Assembly (NCBI GenBank): GCA_905220665.1
Contig: CAJNAR010000168.1
Location: 372,001 to 436,000 of the forward strand
Length of the DNA stretch: 64,000 nt
Origin: Albugo candida
Taxonomy: Eukaryota > Oomycota > Peronosporomycetes > Albuginales > Albuginaceae
Reading direction: 5' to 3'
The notes below the pieces were generated by a model. That model was not told the origin of the DNA. It searched no databases and saw only the letters and a program-made list of their open reading frames with translations. This document shows, piece after piece, positions 23,241 through 34,356 of this stretch. The position numbers and the translations under genes are program-made. Each line of letters opens with the position of its first letter. Position 1 is the stretch's first letter.

Positions 23241-23558
23241 GTCCAAGCGGATGAAACATCCTAGAAGGTCTCATATGGCTTTCAACATGCCAGCATTGGC
23301 TCAGCCAATGTTTGTCAGAGCATCTTTCATTTCTCTAATTGCATTCTGTCATAGTTCTATATGGTTGGAAAACAGGACTAGCAAATCTGACAGGTGACCC
23401 AGGAATCTCTGATTTAGTGCCACACTTCCATCTTTCTTTGAAAGCTCCGATCCCCTATAATGTACGCCTGTACGTTCCCTGAAGTCGTTGACTTCCCCTC
23501 GTTCCTATAAATTTATAGCCGTTGTGACTTACTGGATACCCCCTCGTAGTTAAGTTGT
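23241..23558. other. Spacer, possible 3' end of the Ty3/gypsy relic
   Basis: The open frame of the chromodomain segment runs on to 23397 without recognisable similarity. The rest is non-coding and may include a decayed gypsy LTR. Nothing firm is seen. Confidence 0.35.
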
Positions 23559-23782
23559 TGTTGTTTTAGTTGGTAAAATGAAAAGTGAATAAATTAGGGT
23601 CCTTAGTTGTTGTTACTATTCTAAGCCCTAGTCTTTACGCATTGTCTTATAAGCTCCGCTGTATCAATCTTGATTGGTGGAATATGATGCACTGTCTTTA
23701 CATTGTTTCTTAACCTCGAATTTCAGCATCCGATTGGCGGGATCCTTTTCCGATCTTATGATTGGCTGATGCCATTGCGACA
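23559..23782 (-). repeat. Copia 3' LTR
   Basis: On the minus strand it starts TGTCGCAATGG and ends AAAACAACA (TG...CA ends). The minus-strand sequence just before it, AGGGGGACC (plus 23783-23791), is a typical polypurine tract. Pairs with 27858-28081. Confidence 0.9.
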
Positions 23783-24480
23783 GGTCCCCCTCGACGCGCA
23801 ATGCCTGACATTTGATTTCCGTATCAATTGTCGGAATTGTTTCGTCGAAATGACCTTCGTTAGAAAATCGGCCAATTGATCGTTTGATTCGATATACTTG
23901 ATTTCTACGTTGCCTTGTATAACTTGTTCTCGAATCAGGTGATATCTTATGTCGATATGCTTCGCACGACTCTGATATCCATTATTGATTGAATTGCTAT
24001 TGCACTCTGATGTCTTCATATACGATAGTGCTGGCTATATCCCGTACACCAATTTCGGATAGCTAAAATTCCTTTTCCATAATGATTCCTGTATACATAA
24101 TGATAAAGCAATGTATTCTGCTTCAGCTGTACTCAAAGCTACACTTTGCTTTAATTTCGATTTGAAAGCGACTGGAGATGAATTCAACATAACCATAAAC
24201 CCAGATGTTGATTTCCGGTTATCCTTGTTACTGGCCCGATCCGCATTGCAAAATGAAGTGAGTTGGATCTGACTTTTGCTTGTCCCAAAGCATGTTCGTG
24301 TCGATATTGTCGACTTCAAGTACCGAAGGACTCTAATTGCTGCATTACAGTGTTCTTCGCTAGGATTTTCGAGAAGGCGACTGAGTTGGCTTACTGCAAA
24401 AGCGATGTCAGGCCTTGTTCCATTTGCGATATACAAAAGCGATCCCACCAAAGACCTATAAGGCCTATTGACCATTCTTG
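23783..24480 (-). pseudogene. Copia RNase H and C-terminal end
   Basis: Minus-strand open segment 24475-24035 carries the end of the RT connection (YRSLVGSLLYIANGTRPDIA) and the Ty1/copia RNase H (NKDNRKSTSGFMVML, KQSVALSTAEAEYIALS). At the usual D-A-D-W site the sequence reads NADR, so a normally acidic residue is Asn. A second segment, 24019-23756, holds AKHIDIRYHLIREQVIQGNV and QLADFLTK, the conserved end of copia pol, and runs into the LTR. A stop separates the two segments, so the protein cannot be made whole. Confidence 0.85.
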
Positions 24481-24539
24481 AATCTTTTTCTTCGATCTTT
24501 GAAAGGAACTGTCCTACTGTACAACGAAAGGATTATCAA

Positions 24540-25616
24540 CAAATCTGGAATTGACTTTATTGTACTTTTCAACCATCCTAGATATGCTTGCTTGCTGGCT
24601 GATACACATAACTTTCTCCAATCGATCATAGTTAGGTTTAATACCAACTACGAATCCATCATTGCCAGGTTTCTTGAGCTTAAAATGTTTTGATCACTTA
24701 TCGACAAATTCTCCAATTCTATCCTCGCATTGTGATCCAATGAGTAGATCATCAACGGACAATGTGACTAGTAAGAATGTTTTACCCTGTCGTCTAACAA
24801 AGATGCAAGGGTCTTTCTTGCACTGATTGAAGTTCATTCCAATGATAAAGTCTGAGATAGTCTTGTACCAAGTCGATGCATCTTATTTCAATTCATAAAG
24901 ACTTTGATTCTTTATTTGAAGCAATTTTGAATCCTTTAGGAGGAAAAACATACACTTCTTCTTTCAAGTTCCAATTTAAGGATGCCGTGTCCACATCAAA
25001 TTGATGAATATAAGCTCCAATGTGACAGCAATTAGCTAAAAATACTCGAATTGAATTCATATTGGCCACAGGCGAGTAAGTTTCCATGTAGTCCACCCCA
25101 TGCATTTGTCTATATCCAATTGCAACTACTCGGGCTTTGTGTCTGTCAATTTCACCGTATTCGTTTCTTTTAATTGTGAATACCCATTTTGTACCAATAA
25201 CCTTCTTCATCGGAATTCGATCAACGCATATCCAACCCTTTTTGTTCTCCAATGCTGACAGCTCATTTTTAGCTCATTTCCAATGGCTTGCTTCAGAATC
25301 CACCTTCTAGAGAATGAACTGCTTCGTCATATGTCGCAGGTGCCTCTAATGCTGCGTTTGCCTGCTCGTATTCAATCTTGTATCTTTTAAATGGACGATC
25401 GTGTGATGGTACTATTGCCGTTGATTGTTCGTAAGGAACTATCGCTTCTTCGTTCGTATCAGTCGGTAATGCAGCATTGGACCTATATGGGTCAAATAGC
25501 GGTGAGCCGTTCGAATCATCTATTCTACCCCTAGGTAAAATGCTTCTGTCAACCTCGTCTTCTTCAAATTCGGTATCGTGGCATCCTTGATCGTTATCCT
25601 CTTCAATGTTTTCCAT
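24540..25616 (-). pseudogene. Copia reverse transcriptase (RVT_2), broken
   Basis: The acidic linker before the RT is at 25616-25293. The RT N-terminal half is at 25252-24893: IGTKWVFTIKRNEYGEIDRH, ARVVAIGYRQMHGVDYMETY, and the catalytic Asp in FDVDTASLNWNLKEEVYVFP. Frame changes follow. The second catalytic motif is at about 24733-24744 as SVDD in LVTLSVDDLLIG; the usual YVDD Tyr is replaced by Ser. The Tyr lines the nucleotide pocket in related enzymes, so activity would be impaired even without the frameshifts. Confidence 0.85.
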
Positions 25617-25717
25617 TGAGACATCATTAAAATCATTTCGTGCATCAAGTGTGATCTCATCATTGTCCGAAGCTGCGAAAACATGGTTGGTTGCATTACC
25701 ATCGGTGTGTAATATGT

Positions 25718-26816
25718 CTACAACATTGAGCGGGGTCTTCCATCAAAAGTCGCCGAACGTGTTAACTCAATTCGTTTTCGTGTTTGATTCCAGATGCGAT
25801 ATCCTTTTGCATCTTCGGAATATCCCAGAAAAATACAAGGAACGACCTTATTTTCGAATTTGGATCTTTTCGATTTGTCGACATGCGCAAATCTAGGTGA
25901 GCCAAACACAATGAAATGTGAGATATCCGGTTTGACTCCAAACATGACTTCATGAGGTGTTTTGATTCCGTTTGCTGCGCACGGTAGACGATTTGTAATA
26001 TAGGTAGCTGTATTCATTGCTTCCGCCCACCAATATTTCATCCAAGTTTATGTGTGAAAGCATTGAACGTGCACTTTCCGTCAATGTTCTGTTCATCCTT
26101 TCAGCTAGTCCGTTTTGCTGCAAAGAGAAAGGAACGGTCGTTTGATGTCGAACACCATTTTTCAGACATATTGCCCCAGATGATTTGTTGATATATTCTG
26201 TGCCATTATCGGTTCTGATGCTCTTGATTCTTTTACTGGTCTGATTTTCCATAAACGCTTTGTAATCTTTGAATGAGTCCACTACTTCGGTTTTTGATTT
26301 CAAGAAATAAACTTTGACATATCTGGAATAATCGTCGATGAATGATACCATATACCTTGAACCACCTTGTGACTTTTTCCTCATTGGACCCGTGACATCA
26401 CTATGAACTAATTCCAGAGATGTCTTTGTATTGATTTTACCAATATCGTGGTAGGAAACGGTTTGACAAAAGCTTTTGCATCCAAGCATCCTTCACATAA
26501 AACGTTTTCGTCTTCCAAAGAGCTTTGTTGAGCCTTGATTCTGTATCCTGTCACGCACGTTTTGGCTTTTCCCATCCTCTGTTTTGAAATGTGTCCTAAT
26601 CTTGCGTGCCATATTTCTTCGTTCGCTTCTGGAGTGTGTTGCTGCTCTTTGCCAAACAGAGCACTTTCAGATATACTTCCATTTAATACGAATAATTTTC
26701 CGCTGCGCTCAATACTGATAATCTTTGTCGATTCACTACTGACTTTTTAATTTGAATTTCCAAAAGTTACTTGTATACCTTTTCTATTCATTGCAGATAC
26801 TGACAAGAGTCGTTTG
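25718..26816 (-). pseudogene. Copia integrase, broken at both ends
   Basis: A gag-pre-integrase/HHCC zinc-binding segment lies at about 26680-26460 (WHARLGHISKQRMGKAKT, then CEGC). The core at 26489-25950 keeps the DD35E triad: HSDVTGPM, RTDNGTEY and QQNGLAERMNRT. After a frameshift near 26040, the C-terminal segment 26041-25718 continues (WWAEAMNTATYITNRLP, VFGSPRFAHVDKSKRSKF, CIFLGYSEDAKGYR). The zinc-binding part is separated from the protease by at least one stop. The catalytic residues are intact, so this is the best preserved enzyme of the element. Confidence 0.88.
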
Positions 26817-27827
26817 TCAAGCTTTGGAACATACAAAACATCTTCCTCGAATCTTTTCTCCATTTGGAAGTGTCAAATGTATATTTCCAATACCCATTGC
26901 TTTTAGCTTCCCTCCATTTGCAATTGATATGCTAATATGGTTCTTCATCGGCCGAAGCTGGCTAAAATCTTTTTCATTGAAGGACATGTGGCTAGACGCA
27001 CCACTATCCAGTATCCATTCACAGTGGTTATTCTCATAGGAAGAAAAAGCGTGTTCGTTCTTTTCTTTATTTTCATTGTTCAATTTCCAGCAATCCTTTT
27101 TGATATGTCCTACTCTGTTACAATGAAAGCATTTGATATCGACCTTTCTGTGGAATTTCTTCATCCCATTCCATTCTCTATGGGGACCTTTGTTCTTGTA
27201 CTTCGTAGCACGCAACGCCACTCCATTAGCTTCCTTTCTTTGTAATCTTTCAAACTTTCTGCGTAGCATTTCTTTAGCCTGTAAAATATTGGTCCCTTGA
27301 ATGTTTTCAATGATCTTACTTATCTGATCATATTCATCCGATAGACTTCCCAGCAATATTACCAACTTTTCGTCCTCGCTTATACCATCACCCAATGCTT
27401 ACATTGATAGGCATAAATCATCAAAGTTTTGGAAGTGGTGCATTATATTTCCAATTTTGACAAGCTTAAACTGGTGTAATTCCTTTTTCTTTTGCACACG
27501 ATGATGGATGTTCCTTCCCAGATGAAAGCTTTGCAGTATTTCCCACACTTCGGAGGCTGTACAAGCATTTCTGATAAATGATTGAAAACTTATACCGATT
27601 GACATCGATATTATGGCGAATGCCTTCAAGTCATTGACTCTCCATGATTCATGGACTTGATTTTCAGCAGTTGGTACTTTAGTTGCATCAATCTGGTCCA
27701 ACAGACCTTTCTTCATCAGCTTGAGACGAGTACTGAATTCCCAAACGAAAAATTCATCTTCTTTGAGTATCGCTGTTGGATCATTCATTATTTCAAGAGT
27801 GTATTTATGACTGACGCTGGATCTCAA
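26817..27827 (-). pseudogene. Copia gag and protease with one in-frame stop
   Basis: One continuous minus-strand frame of about 336 codons is interrupted only by a TAA at 27401-27399. Upstream of it lies a UBN2/gag-like region (WEFSTRLKLMKKGLLDQID, then CTASEVWEILQSFHLG). Downstream are LLGSLSDEYDQISKIIE and an intact CX2CX4HX4C zinc knuckle, CFHCNRVGHIKKDC, that would bind the RNA. The aspartic protease active site follows as WILDSGASSH. The frame ends at a stop at 26817-26819. The single stop is the only visible lesion in gag; whether it is a point mutation or a programmed site cannot be told from one copy. Confidence 0.85.
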
Positions 27828-27836
27828 TTCGCGAGT

Positions 27837-27857
27837 GCGCTTGGGCTCATAACCTGC
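27837..27857 (-). other. Copia primer-binding site, half-tRNA type (initiator Met)
   Basis: Immediately inside the 5' LTR the minus strand reads GC, then AGGTTATGAGCCCAAGCGC. Its complement, GCGCTTGGGCTCATAACCT, matches the anticodon stem-loop of eukaryotic initiator tRNA-Met (CTCATAA loop), not the tRNA 3' end. Drosophila copia and yeast Ty5 prime in this way from an internally cleaved tRNA. Confidence 0.75.
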
Positions 27858-28081
27858 TGTTGTTTTAGTTGGTAAAATGGAAAGTGAATATATTAGGGTC
27901 CTTAGTTGTTGTTACTCTTCTCAGCCCTAGCCTTTACGAATTGTCTTAAAAGCTCCGCTGTATAAATCTTGATTGGTGGAGTATGATGCACTGTCTTTAC
28001 ATTGTTTCTTGACTTCGCATATCAGCATCCGATTGGCGGAATCCTTTTCCAATATGATGATTGGCTGATTCCATTGCGACG
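27858..28081 (-). repeat. Copia 5' LTR, abutting the tandem array
   Basis: Matches 23559-23782 along its full length with about 19 differences by eye. Its outer end should read ATTGCGACA but reads ATTGCGACG and is followed at once by array sequence GCATGAGACTCC. Confidence 0.9.
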
Positions 28082-29540
28082 GCATGAGACTCCATTTCAT
28101 GACAACTGATTTTTTCTGTTGTGTGATAAGAAATCAGCCTTGTGATAACGTGCATGAAGCCATTCGTGATACATTGTTATGGTGAGTTGTGCAGTGTTGG
28201 ACAGGAGAAACATTCAGAACAATCTGCATAGAAGCAACTATGTGCGACTTTCTTATAAGAATATCCAGATAGATTTCGCCTTGAAACTGATCTCTAAAAC
28301 ATTGATTTCTCAAATTCCTATGTTTTTCAGGAGCTCAAAAACCAGATTTCTCAAACACACTTTAATATAAGTTTAGTAACAACCTGAACGGTTATTCATC
28401 CTTGAACCATCAAGCCTACACGAACCAATCTCAGCATGATGGAGAGCTCACACCGGACTTATATATAGAAAGGCATCGCATTGTGTCAATCAGTGCGAGT
28501 ACAAGAAGAAAATAGATGTCGATAATCATGCAAGCTACCTGCTTTAGCAGTTGTCTAATATTCCCCTGTAGCATATTTCGCTTTCTTCATGAATTGGACA
28601 TACAGAAAAAACTCATATCAGGTTGTTTTGCGAAACATCATACGATAATGAGCAAGTAATGTCGAGAATTAGAGAGTCCTCGAGTATAGAGAACGGGTTA
28701 CAGAAATGTCGTGTGATACTGCAAAAAATTCATGTGGCTGTACTTTATGAACGTGCCAAAGTGATAGATATCTCACAAGGGTCTAGACATTTGTATCCGT
28801 GGTAACTTACTCGATCACTTTTCCTGATTGAATAAATGGACTGGTGCCAGCATTTGCATTAGTTAGAAAGTACTTGGGATTGACAATTTCATAAACTTGC
28901 GAGCATGAGACTCCATTTCATGACAACTGATTTTTTCTGTTGTGTGATAAGGCATCAGCCTTGTGATAACGTGCATGAAGCCATTCCTGGTACATTGTTA
29001 TAGTGAGTTGTGCAGTGTTGGACAGGAGAAACATTCAGAACAATCTGCATAGAAGCAACTATGTGCGACTTTCTTATAAGAATACCAAGATAGATTTCGC
29101 CTTGAAACTGATCTCTAAAACATTGATTTCTCAAATTCCTATGTTTTTCAGGAGCTCAAAAACCAGATTTCTCAAACACACTTTAATATAAGTTTAGTAA
29201 CAACCTGAACGGTTATTCATCCTTGAACCATCAAGCCTACAGGAACCAATATCAGCATGATGGAGAGCTCACACCGGACTTATATATAGAAAGGCATCGC
29301 ATTGTGTCAATCAGTGGGAGTACAAGAAGAAAATAGATGTCGATGATCATGCAAGCTACCTGTTTTAGCAGTTACCTAATATTCCCCTGTAGCATATTTC
29401 GCTTTCTTCATGAATTGGACATACAGAAAAAACTCATATCAGGTTGTTTTGCGAAACATCATACGATAATGAGAAAAAAATGTCGAGAAGCAGAGAGTCC
29501 TCGAGGACAGAGAACGGGTTACAGAAATGTCGTGTGATAC

Positions 29541-29852
29541 ATGTTGCCTCCTGGCATTTTGGACACCTGAGTGATTACGCAGCGATTTAAAGATTTAATT
29601 TTGTGTCAATGTCCCACTCAAAACTGAAAAGACGTGATCGTTGTCAATGATGGCGTGAAGTATGCATTCTTTTGCAATCGCAATTACAAACAACGAAGGA
29701 CATCAGATTCGTGCGCAACACACCGATATTCGCTATCATTTTTTGTACGCGATCATGTTAAGAAAGGGATCTTGGAGCAGTTTGTTGCGAGCTTCACTAT
29801 AAGAAAAGAACGGGCTTCTCTGATATTATACGCCAGCATGTTGGAGTGATAC
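29541..29852 (+). repeat. 312-bp optional module of long units (first of ten complete copies)
   Basis: Present only in long units, between TCGTGTGATAC and TGCAATAAATTC. The module begins ATGTTGCCTCCTGG and ends GGAGTGATAC, so GTGATAC stands on both sides of it. Other complete copies: 30675-30986, 32630-32941, 37828-38139, 38960-39271, 40092-40403, 42533-42844, 43665-43976, 49547-49858, 50679-50990. Partial copies lie at 33261-33364 and about 33975-34072. Each complete copy contains a 71-codon frame with no recognised domain. Confidence 0.9.
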
Positions 29853-32800
29853 TGCAATAAATTCATGTGGCTGCACTTTATGAACGTGCCAAAGTGATAG
29901 ATATCTCACAAGGGTCTAGACATTTGTATCCGTGGTGACTTACTCGGTCATTTTTTCCTGATTGAATAAATGGACTGGTGCTAGCATCTACATTATTGAG
30001 AAAGTACTTGAGATTGATAATTTCATAAACTTGCGAGCATGAGACTCCATTTCATGACAACTGATTTTTTCTGTTGTTTGATAAGGCATCAGCCTTGTGA
30101 TAACGTGCATGAAGCCATTCCTGGTACATTGTTATAGTGAGTTGTGCAGTGTTGGACAGGAGAAACATTCAGAACAATCTGCATAGAAGCAACTATGTGC
30201 GACTTTCTTATAAGAATATCCAGATAGATTTCGCCTTGAAACTGATCTCTAAAACATTGATTTCTCAAATTTCTATGTTTTTCAGGAGCTCAAAAACCAG
30301 ATTTCTCAAACACACTTTAATATAAGTTTAGTAACAACCTGAACGGTTATTCATCCTTGAACCATCAAGCCTACAGGAACCAATATCAGCATGATGGAGA
30401 GCTCACACCGGACTTATATATAGAAAGGCATCGCATTGTGTCAATGAGTGCGAGTACAAGAAAAAAATAGATGTCGATAATCATGCAAGCTACCTGCTTT
30501 AGCAGTTGTCTAATATTCCCCTGAAGCATATTTCGCTTTCTTCATGAATTGGAAATACAGAAAAAACTCATATCAGGTTGTTTTGCAAAACATCATACGA
30601 TAATGAGAAAATAATGTCGAGAAGCAGAGAGTCCTCGAGGACAGAGAACGGGTTACAGAAATGTCGTGTGATACATGTTGCCTCCTGGCATTTTGGACAC
30701 CTGAGTGATTACGCAGCGATTTAAAGATTCAATTTTGTGTCAAAGTCCCACTCAAAACTGAAAAGACGTGATCGTTGTCAATGATGGCGTGAAGTATACA
30801 TTCTTTTGCAATCGCAATTACAAACAACGAAGGACATCAGATTCGTACGCAACACACCGATATTCGCTATCATTTTTTGTACGCGATCATGTTAAGAAAG
30901 GGATCTTGGAGCAGTTTGTTGCGAGCTTCACTATGAGAAAAGAACGGGCTTCTCTGATATTATACGCCAGCATGTTGGAGTGATACTGCAATCAATTCAT
31001 GTGGCTGTACTTTATGAACGTGCCAAAGTGATAGATATCTCACAAGGGTCTAGACATTTGTATCCGTGGTGACTTACTCGATCATTTTTTCCTGATTGAA
31101 TAATGGACTGGTGCTAGCATCTACATTATTGAGAAAGTACTTGAGATTGACAATTTCATAAACTTGCGAGCATGAGACTCCATTTCATGACAGCTGATTT
31201 TTTCTGTTGTGTGATAAGGCATCAGCCTTGTGATAACGTGCATGAAGCCATTCCTGGTACATTGTTATAGTGAGTTGTGCAGTGTTGGACAGGAGAAACA
31301 TTCAGAACAATCTGCATAGAAGCAACTATGTGCGACTTTCTTATAAGAATACCAAGATAGATTTCGCCTTGAAACTGATCTCTAAAACATTGATTTCTCA
31401 AATTCCTATGTTTTTCAGGAGCTCAAAAACCAGATTTCTCAAACACACTTTAATATAAGTTTAGTAACAACCTGAACGGTTATTCATCCTTGAACCATCA
31501 AGCCTACAGGAACCAATATCAGCATGATGGAGAGCTCACACCGGACTTATATATAGAAAGGCATCGCATTGTGTCAATCAGTGGGAGTACAAGAAGAAAA
31601 TAGATGTCGATGATCATGCAAGCTACCTGCTTTAGCAGTTACCTAATATTCCCCTGAAGCATATTTCGCTTTCTTCATGAATTGGACATACAGAAAAAAC
31701 TCATATCAGGTTGTTTTGCGAAACATCATACGATAATGAGCAAATAATGTCGAGAAGTAGAGGGTCCTCGAGGATAGAGAACGGGTTACAGAAATGTCGT
31801 GTGATACTGCAATAAATTCATGTGGCTGCACTTTATGAACGTGCCAAAGTGATAGATATCTCACAAGGGTCTAGACATTTGTATCCGTGGTGACTTACTC
31901 GGTCATTTTTTCCTGATTGAATAAATGGACTGGTGCTAGCATCTACATTATTGAGAAAGTACTTGAGATTGATAATTTCATAAACTTGCGAGCATGAGAC
32001 TCCATTTCATGACAACTGATTTTTTCTGTTGTGTGATAAGGCATCAGCCTTGTGATAACGTGCATGAAGCCATTCGTGATACATTGTTGTAGTGAGTTAT
32101 GCAGTGTTGGACACGAGAAACATTCAGAACAATCTGCATAGAAGCAACTATGTGCGACTTTCTTATAAGAATATCCAGATAGATTTCGCCTTGAAACTGA
32201 TCTCTAAAACATTGATTTCTCAAATTCCTATGTTTTTCAGGAGCTCAAAAACCAGATTTCTCAAACACACTTTAATATAAGTTTAGTAACAACCTGAACG
32301 GTTATTCATCCTTGAACCATCAAGCCTACAGGAACCAATATCAGCATGATGGAGAGCTCACACCGGACTTATATATAGAAAGGCATCGCATTGTGTCAAT
32401 GAGTGCGAGTACAAGAAAAAAATAGATGTCGATAATCATGCAAGCTACCTGCTTTAGCAGTTGTCTAATATTCCCCTGAAGCATATTTCGCTTTCTTCAT
32501 GAATTGGAAATACAGAAAAAACTCATATCAGGTTGTTTTGCAAAACATCATACGATAATGAGAAAATAATGTCGAGAAGCAGAGAGTCCTCGAGGACAGA
32601 GAACGGGTTACAGAAATGTCGTGTGATACATGTTGCCTCCTGGCATTTTGGACACCTGAGTGATTACGCAGCGATTTAAAGATTCAATTTTGTGTCAATG
32701 TCCCACTCAAAACTGAAAAGACGTGATCGTTGTCAATGATGGCGTGAAGTATGCATTCTTTTGCAATCGCAATTACAAACAACGAAGGACATCAGATTCG

Positions 32801-33225
32801 TGCGCAACACACCGATATTCGCTATCATTTTTTGTACGCGATCATGTTAAGAAAGGGATCTTGGAGCAGTTTGTTGCGAGCTTCACTATAAGAAAAGAAC
32901 GGGCTTCTCTGATATTATACGCCAGCATGTTGGAGTGATACTGCAATAAATTCATGTGGCTGCACTTTATGAACGTGCCAAAGTGATAGATATCTCACAA
33001 GGGTCTAGACATTTGTATCCGTGGTGACTTACTCGGTCATTTTTTCCTGATTGAATAAATGGACTGGTGCTAGCATCTACATTATTGAGAAAGTACTTGA
33101 GATTGATAATTTCATAAACTTGCGAGCATGAGACTCCATTTCATGACAACTGATTTTTTCTGTTGTTTGATAAGGCATCAGCCTTGTGATAACGTGCATG
33201 AAGCCATTCCTGGTACATTGTTTTA

Positions 33226-33648
33226 GTGAGTTGTGCAGTGTTGGACAGGAGAAACATTCAGCGATCATGTTAAGAAAGGGATCTTGGAGCAGTTTGTTGC
33301 GAGCTTCACTATGAGAAAAGAACGGGCTTCTCTGATATTATACGCCAGCATGTTGGAGTGATACTGCAATAAATTCATGTGGCTGCACTTTATGAACGTG
33401 CCAAAGTGATAGATATCTCACAAGGGTCTATACATATGTATCCGTGGTAACTTATCCGATCCTTTTTGCCTGATTGAATAAATGGACTGGTGCTAGCATC
33501 TACATTAGTTAGAAAGTACTTGAGATTGACAATTTCATAAACTTGCGAGCATGAGACTCCATTTCATGACAACTGATTTTTTCTGTTGTGTGATAAGGCA
33601 TCAGCCTTGTGATAACGTGCATGAAGCCATTCCTGGTACATTGTTATA
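33226..33648 (+). repeat. Chimeric unit 6 (423 bp, internal deletion)
   Basis: The unit starts normally to GAAACATTCA at 33260, then jumps to GCGATCATGTTAAG, the late part of the 312-bp module. About 710 bp of a long unit are lost. A short shared CAG/GCG context at the break suggests end-joining between misaligned copies. Confidence 0.85.
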
Positions 33649-34356
33649 GTGAGTTGTGCAGTGTTGGACAGGAGAAACATTCAGAACAATCTGCATAGAA
33701 GCAACTATGTGCGACTTTCTTATAAGAATACCAAGATAGATTTCGCCTTGTAACTGATCTCTAAAACATTGATTTCTCAAATTCCTATGTTTTTCAGGAG
33801 CTCAAAAACCAGATTTCTCAAACACACTTTAATATAAGTTTAGTAACAACCTGAACGGTTATTCATCCTTGAACCATCAAGCCTACAGGAACCAATATCA
33901 GCATGATGGAGAGCTCACACCGGACTTATATATAGAAAGGCATCGCATTGTGTCAATCAGTGGGAGTACAAGAAATGTTAAGAAAGGGATCTTGGAGCAG
34001 TTTGTTGCGAGCTTCACTATGAGAAAAGAACGGGCTTCTCTGATATTATACGCCAGCATGTTGGAGTGATACTGCAATAAATTCATGTGGCTGCACTTTA
34101 TGAACGTGCCAAAGTGATAGATATCTCACAAGGGTCTATACATATGTATCCGTGGTAACTTATCCGATCCTTTTTGCCTGATTGAATAAATGGACTGGTG
34201 CTAGCATCTACATTAGTTAGAAAGTACTTGAGATTGACAATTTCATAAACTTGCGAGCATGAGACTCCATTTCATGACAGCTGATTTTTTCTGTTGTGTG
34301 ATAAGGCATCAGCCTTGTGATAACGTGCATGAAGCCATTCCTGGTACATTGTTATA
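33649..34356 (+). repeat. Chimeric unit 7 (708 bp, internal deletion)
   Basis: The unit runs normally to AGTACAAGAA at about 33974, then joins ATGTTAAGAAAGG of the optional module. Its breakpoint in the module is within about ten bases of that in the preceding unit, while the other end differs by about 300 bp. Confidence 0.85.

Larger units (their letters stand above)
23559..28081 (-). mobile_element. Full-length Ty1/copia retrotransposon, minus strand, 4523 bp
   Basis: Two direct LTRs of 224 bp enclose, in minus-strand order, a primer-binding site, gag, protease, integrase, RVT_2 reverse transcriptase and RNase H, followed by a purine-rich tract next to the 3' LTR. Protease-integrase-RT-RNase H is the copia (Pseudoviridae-type) order. 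By eye the LTRs differ at about 19 of 224 positions, so the insertion is old, and the coding region has several stops and frameshifts. No target-site duplication is found: the 5 bp left of the element are GTTGT, while the array begins directly on the right. This implies rearrangement at the right border after insertion. Confidence 0.9.
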
